In this document: positions 5,781 to 9,991 of the stretch, one piece after another
Layout of the letters: each line of letters opens with the position of its first letter
Position numbering within the stretch: position 1 is the stretch's first letter
NCBI GenBank assembly: GCA_044871085.1
Contig: JBIOZI010000358.1
Coordinates: forward strand, 1 to 9,991
Direction of reading: 5' to 3'
Source of the DNA: CADEED01 sp044871085
GTDB taxonomy: Bacteria > Pseudomonadota > Gammaproteobacteria > Steroidobacterales > Steroidobacteraceae
Length of the DNA stretch: 9,991 nt
Program-made: the position numbers and the translations under genes
The notes under the pieces: generated by a model
What the model was told of the DNA's origin: nothing
Database searches by the model: none
The model's input: the letters and a program-made list of their open reading frames with translations, nothing else

Positions 5781-7556
5781 TCACACCCTGATTTTGCGGG
5801 CGCGTAACATCGCGAACCCGAGCAGCAAAATCAAGAGCGCGAGGTCGAGCGAGCCGCCACCGCCACCGCCCCCACCTCCGCTGCCGATCGGCGGCTGCGG
5901 GCTGCCTCCGCCTCCCGTCGGTGGCGGCAGTGTCTCGTTGCGCTTGAGCAGGAACATGCCGTTCTCGATGTCGCTCACCAGCACCGTGCCGGAGGGCAGG
6001 AACGGATAGACCCCCCAGGCCCCGTCGGTCCCGGCGCTGTTGGCCGCGGGCGAAAGATAGGTGTCGAACGAGCCTATCTCCGTCAGCGCGCGCGGGTTGG
6101 TCGAATCGAAGATGACGAGGCCGCGCTTGTAGTGCGACACGTAGTAGCGGTTGCCGATGGTGTAGCCGTTGTGATCGGTGGTCGTCGTGCCGCCGGTGTA
6201 CGACGTGACGATGCTGGGCGCGCGCAGATCCGCGATGTCGAGCGTGTAGATGTGCGTGTTGATGCCGCGGCGCAGCTCGTCGAGCTCGTCGTGGACCATG
6301 ATGTAGCGGTTGTCGGCCGACGGCCAGCCGGAGTGTGTGTAGCTAGCCGTCGAATAGCCGGTGGTGGACAGCCGCTCCGGGGCCGCCTTGTCCGTCACGT
6401 CCCACAGGTCCACCGTGTTCTCGTTGAAGTCGACCAGCACCTCGCACGGGTTGTGGGCCGCGGCACACTGCGTGGTGCGGTTGTCGGTGATCAGCATCGA
6501 CGTGGAGTCGTGCATGTAGCCGTTGCCCGCGGGCGCGGGCGTGACGAGCGCCGGCTGCACCGGGTCCGCGAGGCTGTAGATGCGGAACGCGCCGCCGGCG
6601 ACGTTGGAACCCGCCACGTACAGGAACGCCGTGGCGCCCGGCAGCGCCGCGTTGGTGGCGTAGTTCACGTTCGAGATGTACAGCGTGTGCGAGGTGCTGA
6701 ACTCCGTGAGCGTGTTGGCCAGCGTTACGCTGTTCGGCAGGTTGGTGAGGTTGATGATCTGCAGGCCACCACCCGGCGCCTCGGTGGAGATGTACGCGTA
6801 CGCGCGGTGCGTGGTCTCGCCCGCCGCGCGGTACTGGTACACCTTCACTTCGCGCCACGTGGAGGTATTGCCCGGTACGTTGCCCACGAGCACGGGCGCG
6901 GCGGGGTTCGTCACGTCGTACACCGCGGTCCCCGTGCGATGGCCGAGCACGGCGTACTCGCGGTTGTCGTCGAGATCGACGAAGCCCCACAGGTTGCTGG
7001 CGCTGGTCGGCGCGCCCGGAATGTCGGTGAGCTGCACCTGCCCGAGATAGTCGACGTTGTGGCAGGGAAACGTGCCTGCAACGCCGCCCGCGCAGGCGGT
7101 CGGAGCCGCGAGCTTCGCGGCCACGATGCGCGGCAGCGGGTTGTCGTTCGCGTCCACCACGGTGAAGCCGTGCGCGATGAAATTGTTGCGGAACGCGTCG
7201 GGCACGCCGGACACGCGCGTCGGGTTCGTTTCCGCATCCTGGATGCGGAAGTGGTCTTCGGCGGAGTAGCCGCCGCGCACGCCTTCCTTGCCCAGCAGGA
7301 TGCGCTCGACGTCGATGTTCGAGACGTCGTATGAGCCCGCCGCGAGCTTGATGGCGTCGCCCGGGTCCACCTGCGTCAGCGCATAGGCCAGCGTGCGGCA
7401 GGGGTCGTGATTGCTGTCGCAGTCGCCTGCATCGACGCCGCCCGGGGATACGAAGCGCGTACCGACGACATCGTCGTGCGCCAGCGCGCCGCCGACCCAC
7501 AGGGGCAAGGTGAGCACCAACACTCGTGCCGCGGCGCGGCCGTTCAAAAATCTCAT
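5781..7556 (-). CDS. Choice-of-anchor B family surface protein with GlyGly-CTERM tail
   Basis: This 591-aa exported protein has a cleavable signal peptide (1-26, ending ALA then HDD). Residues about 33-100 (FVSPGGVDAGDC, PCRTLAYAL, DAIKLAAGSYD) resemble the first coil of DUF1565/parallel beta-helix proteins. Residues about 165-540 match the choice-of-anchor B/LVIVD-type propeller: repeated strands AVYDVTNPAAP (211), DLWDVTDKAAP (383) and LVIFDSTNPRA (480), plus WPSADNRYIMVHDELDE (411-427). The tail is a Gly/Pro linker with a nine-Gly run, a hydrophobic helix (LDLALLILLLGFAML) and a basic end (RARKIRV). This is the tripartite GlyGly-CTERM signal processed by rhombosortase before type II-linked surface delivery. 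No rhombosortase gene lies in the window. Cys pairs (C46/C53, C154/C165, C364/C371) suggest disulfides. A strong ribosome binding site precedes the ATG. The stop is 3 bp before the aldo-keto reductase. Ligand or activity is unknown. Confidence 0.9.
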   Translation of the reverse strand: MRFLNGRAAARVLVLTLPLWVGGALAHDDVVGTRFVSPGGVDAGDCDSNHDPCRTLAYALTQVDPGDAIKLAAGSYDVSNIDVERILLGKEGVRGGYSAEDHFRIQDAETNPTRVSGVPDAFRNNFIAHGFTVVDANDNPLPRIVAAKLAAPTACAGGVAGTFPCHNVDYLGQVQLTDIPGAPTSASNLWGFVDLDDNREYAVLGHRTGTAVYDVTNPAAPVLVGNVPGNTSTWREVKVYQYRAAGETTHRAYAYISTEAPGGGLQIINLTNLPNSVTLANTLTEFSTSHTLYISNVNYATNAALPGATAFLYVAGSNVAGGAFRIYSLADPVQPALVTPAPAGNGYMHDSTSMLITDNRTTQCAAAHNPCEVLVDFNENTVDLWDVTDKAAPERLSTTGYSTASYTHSGWPSADNRYIMVHDELDELRRGINTHIYTLDIADLRAPSIVTSYTGGTTTTDHNGYTIGNRYYVSHYKRGLVIFDSTNPRALTEIGSFDTYLSPAANSAGTDGAWGVYPFLPSGTVLVSDIENGMFLLKRNETLPPPTGGGGSPQPPIGSGGGGGGGGGSLDLALLILLLGFAMLRARKIRV

Positions 7557-7560
7557 GGAT

Positions 7561-7570
7561 CCTCCTCCCT
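7561..7570 (-). promoter_or_regulatory. Strong ribosome binding site of the choice-of-anchor B gene
   Basis: On the minus strand the bases read AGGGAGGAGG, ending 4 nt before ATG 7556. It is the best Shine-Dalgarno sequence in the window and fixes the start codon. The 70-bp gap between this gene and the DMT gene stop at 7627 shows no clear promoter: TTGCGC occurs upstream but has no good -10 at 17 nt. Confidence 0.8.
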
Positions 7571-7626
7571 CTGATGGAGCCTGCTGGCCTCGCTACGGGT
7601 TAGTGCCCCGCGGAGCGCAAAAGTTT

Positions 7627-8067
7627 TCAACGCGTGATCAGCCAGACCCCCGCGCCCAGCAGCACCACGCCCGCCACGCGCACCCAGGTTATGGGGTGCA
7701 TGGGCAGGCCTAACCAGCCGAAGTGATCGATGACCAGCGCCGTTGCGAGCTGGCCGAGCAGGACGAGCGCCAGCAGGCTGGTGGCGCCGATTTCCGCGGC
7801 GACCACGGTGGAACTGGCGACACAGAACGCGCCGAACAGGCCGCCGAACCAGGCCCACACCGGGACGGCCGCCAACGTGTCGCGCGTCGGCAGCGGCGTG
7901 CGCAGCACCAGCAGGAGCGCGAGCAACGCGACGGTGCCGACCAGGAAGCTCACGAGCGCGGCCGCGTTGGGGCCGTGCAGCGTCTTGCGCAACTGGGTGT
8001 TCATGCCCACCTGCACGCTCAGGCCCAGGCCGGCGACGATGCCGAGGATGTAGGCCAGCGCCCTCAT
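7627..8067 (-). CDS. DMT-superfamily membrane protein, YdcZ/DUF606 family
   Basis: This 146-aa, very hydrophobic inner-membrane protein has about five TM segments (roughly 5-23, 35-55, 70-91, 93-111, 126-144). The stretch QVGMNTQLR in TM1 and its exit, followed by a SFLVGT helix, is typical of the YdcZ family (PF04657), and the length is normal for it. These proteins belong to the drug/metabolite transporter superfamily; the substrate is generally unknown and cannot be inferred here. The ATG is 3 bp after the stop of the upstream 63-aa gene, and GAGGT (8077-8081 on the minus strand) sits 9 nt before it inside that gene, so translation is likely coupled. It is the fourth gene of a minus-strand series starting at 9343. 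Confidence 0.9.
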   Translation of the reverse strand: MRALAYILGIVAGLGLSVQVGMNTQLRKTLHGPNAAALVSFLVGTVALLALLLVLRTPLPTRDTLAAVPVWAWFGGLFGAFCVASSTVVAAEIGATSLLALVLLGQLATALVIDHFGWLGLPMHPITWVRVAGVVLLGAGVWLITR

Positions 8068-8070
8068 TGC

Positions 8071-8262
8071 CTAACTACCTCGCAGCCGCCGCAGCAGCCG
8101 CAGCCCGGCCGGATACCGCGCGGCGAACAGCACGATGCGCCAGAACAGCCGCTTGGACAGCGGCGCGCGCCGCTGCGGCACCGCGGCGAGCACCTGCGCG
8201 CGCACGTCGCGATGACGCGCGTCGCCGTGCGCGGCGTCGGCGGGCAACACTCGTTCGGACAT
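8071..8262 (-). CDS. Small basic protein of unknown function (63 aa)
   Basis: I do not recognise a family. The 63-aa product (MSERVLPADA...) is polar and charged at first, then has SKRLFWRIVLFAARYP at about 36-51 and an Arg/Leu-rich end (LRLLRRLRGS). This could be an amphipathic, membrane-associated helix with a strongly basic C-terminus. Support for a real gene: third codon positions are almost all G or C over the whole frame, it fills the gap between the methyltransferase and the DMT gene, and its stop is 3 bp before the DMT start. Weak points: no clear Shine-Dalgarno, and an alternative in-frame ATG at 8274 (adding MLPL). The same frame is open far upstream, but there it overlaps the methyltransferase and reads as an Arg-rich shadow. 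Confidence 0.6.
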   Translation of the reverse strand: MSERVLPADAAHGDARHRDVRAQVLAAVPQRRAPLSKRLFWRIVLFAARYPAGLRLLRRLRGS

Positions 8263-8306
8263 GAGGGGCAGCATACGCGCGGCGGGGGAGCGTCTGCACG
8301 AGTTCC

Positions 8307-8894
8307 CTAGATCGCGGCCGTCTCCATCTCCCAGGTGATCAGCGGCGCGCCGCGCCGGATCCAGAACCCCACACCCGCCGGCCGGAACAGGCGGCGCAGG
8401 CGCGCGCCGTACCACTGCGCGTCGCGCAGCGCGACGTCCGGGTCGGTGCGGGAGCGGTCGCAGTTCTCGCGCCAGTCGCGCGTCGTGAGGGCCGACAGGT
8501 ACAGCACTCCGCGCGTGAGGCGGCCGAGGTTGGCGATGGCGCGCGCCGCCGTGCGGTCGTCGAGGTATTGCAGCACGTCGTAGCAGACGACGAGGTCGAA
8601 GGGGTCCGCCGACCAGCTCGCGAGCGAGCCCTGCGTCCAGCCGTAGCGCTTGCAGAGGTACTCGCTGTACTCGAGGCCGGTGTATTCGGCGCGCGGGAAG
8701 GCGCTGCGCAGCGGTGCGCGCAGCAGGCCGATGCCGCAGCCGGCGTCGAGCATGCGCCGCACCGGCAACCCGATGTGGTTCGCATAGGCGCCGATGAGCC
8801 GCGCGCGGGCGCGCATCTCGGCGCGCGACGTCACCGCCGTGCGGGAATCGAAGTAGAAGCGGCGGTAGTAGCTCGCGTCGAAGCGCGTGCTCAT
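8307..8894 (-). CDS. Class I SAM-dependent methyltransferase
   Basis: This 195-aa cytosolic enzyme has motif I DAGCGIG at 50-56, preceded by hydrophobic strand VRRML; an acidic strand-2 end (YTGLEYS); and motif FDLVVCYDVLQYLDD at 99-113, typical of strand 4 in class I Rossmann methyltransferases. The Arg/Tyr-rich N-terminus (DASYYRRFYFD) probably forms the cap. The substrate cannot be told from sequence. The start at 8894 is chosen because it overlaps the DUF3592 stop by 4 bp (ATGA), a common translational coupling. An in-frame start at 8963 would add 23 Arg-rich residues inside the upstream gene and is unlikely. After its stop there are 44 bp to the next small gene. Confidence 0.88.
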   Translation of the reverse strand: MSTRFDASYYRRFYFDSRTAVTSRAEMRARARLIGAYANHIGLPVRRMLDAGCGIGLLRAPLRSAFPRAEYTGLEYSEYLCKRYGWTQGSLASWSADPFDLVVCYDVLQYLDDRTAARAIANLGRLTRGVLYLSALTTRDWRENCDRSRTDPDVALRDAQWYGARLRRLFRPAGVGFWIRRGAPLITWEMETAAI

Positions 8895-9343
8895 GGGACG
8901 AGAGGCGCCTTCGCGAGCTCGCGCCGTACGGCGCGGCGCACGAGGAACCCGGCGGCGAAACACGCCAGCCCGACGACACCCGAAATGAGCGGCCCCAGCC
9001 AGTTGTCGGTGAACGTCGCCAGCCGCGCCGCCGCCGGGTCGGACGGCGGATAGGTGATGGGAACGCGCGCGCCGATCTCGAAGCGCCGGCTCTTCGAGGC
9101 CAGGCGGCTCGAGACGGTGTAGATGTCGCCGTTGGGGGTCGTGAAGCGCACGCGCGGCCGGTAGAACACGTCGTCGCCGTCGGCATGCTCGTGGTAGCTA
9201 ACCACTTCGCCGGTGGTGGCCACCGCGCCGCCGGTCTGCTCCAGTGTCTGGGACAGCAGATAGACGCCTAACAATAGACAGACCGCACCGAGTGCGAGCA
9301 GCAGGCGGGCGGCGAGACCCATGATCCGGAGCGCGAAGGACAC
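8891..9343 (-). CDS. DUF3592 family membrane protein
   Basis: This 150-aa protein has TM segments at about 10-30 and 115-135 flanking a soluble beta-rich domain. The domain shows the DUF3592 (PF12158) pattern: TTGEVVSYHEH, then YRPRVRFTTPNGDIYTV, then a G-RVPITYPPSDPAAARL segment. The family has no established function; the domain between the two helices would be extracytoplasmic or lumen-like on one side of the inner membrane. The start is uncertain: a GTG at 9343 gives the full length, an ATG at 9322 would remove seven residues and still keep TM1. Neither has a clear Shine-Dalgarno. It overlaps the methyltransferase start by 4 bp and is probably the first gene of the minus-strand operon, divergent from the small gene at 9423 with 79 bp between. 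Confidence 0.88.
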   Translation of the reverse strand: MSFALRIMGLAARLLLALGAVCLLLGVYLLSQTLEQTGGAVATTGEVVSYHEHADGDDVFYRPRVRFTTPNGDIYTVSSRLASKSRRFEIGARVPITYPPSDPAAARLATFTDNWLGPLISGVVGLACFAAGFLVRRAVRRELAKAPLVP

Positions 9344-9389
9344 GATTCAGTGTTGCAGATTTTTGATGTTGCGGGCGCGGGGCGGGGAA

Positions 9390-9408
9390 CGTAGATTGCG
9401 AGTCTACG
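9390..9408 (+). promoter_or_regulatory. Small inverted repeat in the divergent intergenic region
   Basis: CGTAGA (9390-9395) and TCTACG (9403-9408) form a 6-bp inverted repeat with a 7-nt centre, lying in the 79-bp region between the divergent DUF3592 and small membrane protein genes. It could be an operator for a dimeric regulator or a leader hairpin. I see no convincing promoter hexamers nearby on either strand. Confidence 0.3.
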
Positions 9409-9412
9409 ATGT

Positions 9413-9418
9413 GGGGAG
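9413..9418 (+). promoter_or_regulatory. Ribosome binding site of the small membrane protein
   Basis: GGGGAG lies 4 nt before ATG 9423. It decides this start over an in-frame upstream ATG at 9321, which would overlap the divergent DUF3592 gene and add a Cys/Arg-rich stretch unlike a protein N-terminus. Confidence 0.6.
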
Positions 9419-9422
9419 CACG

Positions 9423-9668
9423 ATGATCGAGACGGAAAAGAAGGGGTCCGCGTGGCCGTGGATCGCGGTGCCGGTCGCGGCGGTCGTCGTGTTTTTCGTG
9501 TTGAAGGAATGCCAGCAGCGCCTGCCGCCCGCCGAGCACGCGCCGGCGGCGGTGGCCGGCCCCGAGACACCCACCTCGCCCAAGCCGGGCGAGCCCGCGC
9601 CCGCGGGGGAGCAGCCCGAGGCGCCGCTCCCTGCTCCCGAATCGGAACAGTCGCCGGCGCCCCAATAG
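9423..9668 (+). CDS. Small single-TM protein with Pro/Ala/Glu-rich tail
   Basis: This 81-aa protein has a charged cytoplasmic N-terminus (MIETEKKGSA), one TM helix at about 11-27 (WPWIAVPVAAVVVFFVL), then KEC and a long low-complexity tail rich in Pro, Ala and Glu (33-81). The expected topology is N-in, with the tail in the periplasm. No catalytic domain is present and I recognise no family. The layout is like the N-terminal half of TonB-type proteins (TM anchor plus Pro-rich stalk), but the TM helix lacks the His of the TonB SxxxH motif, so TonB function is not claimed. Its stop is only 3 bp from the stop of the convergent TonB-domain gene, with no terminator between them. A good Shine-Dalgarno supports the start. 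Confidence 0.7.
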   Translation: MIETEKKGSAWPWIAVPVAAVVVFFVLKECQQRLPPAEHAPAAVAGPETPTSPKPGEPAPAGEQPEAPLPAPESEQSPAPQ

Positions 9669-9671
9669 CTC

Positions 9672-9991
9672 TCACTGCTTCTTGAGCTTGAACACCACGC
9701 GCAGCGGATACCACTGCGCGAAAGGCTCGCCGTTGCGCGTGGCCGGCTGCAGCCGCCACCTGCGCTTCGCTTCGTCGAGCGCGGCCTGATCGAGCCGCGG
9801 GAATCCGGAGCTGCGCAGGATGCGCGCATCGCCGACGCGCCCATCCGGCAGCACGTAGACCTCGATCTGCACGTTGCCCTCGTTGCCCGCGCGCACGTCG
9901 GCGGCCGGATAAGGCGGTTGTGTCAGGCCGCCCGCGAGCATGCGCACGTTGGTCGTCGGGATGTCGGGGCCGCTGCCGCCGGGCAGCTCGA
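9672..9991 (-). CDS. TonB-family energy transducer, C-terminal domain (5' end outside the window)
   Basis: Only the last 106 codons or so are present; the frame is open to the right edge, so the GTG at 9947 is not a credible start. The visible part is a TonB C-terminal domain: PPYPAADVRAGNEGNV, then IEVYVLPDGRVGDARILRSSGFPRLDQAA, then RRWRLQPATRNGEP and VVFKLKK. These are the hallmark YP, EG-V, DG-V, SSG, LD-AA, W-F/L-PA and G-P positions of the family. TonB C-domains contact the TonB box of outer-membrane receptors and pass on energy from ExbBD. The upstream ELPGGSGPDIPTT is a Gly/Pro-rich linker, as expected between the TM anchor and this domain. It could equally be a single-domain TonB-C-containing protein rather than a complete TonB. 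The TM anchor is not visible. Confidence 0.88.
   Translation of the reverse strand, partial: ELPGGSGPDIPTTNVRMLAGGLTQPPYPAADVRAGNEGNVQIEVYVLPDGRVGDARILRSSGFPRLDQAALDEAKRRWRLQPATRNGEPFAQWYPLRVVFKLKKQ

Noticed and set aside
5850..5940. Simple GCC/CCA-rich triplet run
   Set aside because: It encodes the poly-Gly linker of the GlyGly-CTERM tail and needs no separate explanation.
6132..7334. A 400-codon plus-strand open frame opposite the choice-of-anchor B gene
   Set aside because: It is an Arg/Val/His-rich shadow of the minus-strand gene, which has a signal peptide, recognisable domains and a strong ribosome binding site.
7557..7626. Possible promoter before the choice-of-anchor B gene
   Set aside because: TTGCGC is present on the minus strand, but the hexamer 17 nt downstream (CGTAGC) is not a credible -10.
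8895..8963. Longer start of the methyltransferase
   Set aside because: It would add 23 Arg-rich residues overlapping the DUF3592 coding end; the ATGA overlap at 8891-8894 is a better start.
1..9991. CRISPR array, tRNA/rRNA genes, insertion sequences, phage genes or defence-system genes
   Set aside because: No regularly spaced direct repeats, cloverleaf, transposase, integrase or known defence domains could be seen on either strand.

Overview
The window is GC-rich, densely coded bacterial DNA with strong G/C preference at third codon positions. Four things point to a Gram-negative proteobacterium: a lipobox lipoprotein, a GlyGly-CTERM tail, a TonB C-terminal domain and a YghZ/Gpr-type aldo-keto reductase. 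A gammaproteobacterium (Steroidobacter- or Xanthomonadales-like) fits best, but this is inferred from gene families and base composition. There are no rRNA or tRNA genes, CRISPR arrays, transposase genes or phage genes.

Layout: (1) 1-2114 +, a leader with a long imperfect hairpin, then a membrane-bound hybrid histidine kinase with a PDC/Cache-like sensor. (2) 2115-4681 +, an intergenic region with a good extended -10 promoter, then a large lipoprotein made of four BACON-like beta-sandwich repeats and a C-terminal propeller-like half. (3) 4687-4784, a perfect 39-bp inverted repeat filling the gap between two convergent genes. It is probably a bidirectional terminator and looks like a dispersed REP-type repeat. 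(4) 9343 down to 4791 on the minus strand, six tightly packed genes: DUF3592 membrane protein, SAM methyltransferase, a 63-aa basic protein, a YdcZ-type DMT protein, then after 70 bp a choice-of-anchor B surface protein with a GlyGly-CTERM tail and the aldo-keto reductase. Junctions are a 4-bp overlap, 44 bp, 3 bp, 70 bp and 3 bp. (5) 9423-9668 +, a small one-TM protein with a Pro/Glu/Ala-rich tail, divergent from DUF3592. (6) 9672 to the right edge, minus strand, the C-terminal part of a TonB-family protein cut off by the window.

Much of the window concerns the cell envelope: a sensor kinase, a surface lipoprotein, a rhombosortase-type surface protein, membrane proteins and a TonB domain. 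No complete known pathway or defence system is visible. The features most worth a second look are the long inverted repeat, the hairpin before the kinase, the coupling of a cytosolic reductase to an exported GlyGly-CTERM protein, the composite architectures of the two large exported proteins, and the TM-plus-Pro-rich protein lying next to a TonB C-terminal domain.
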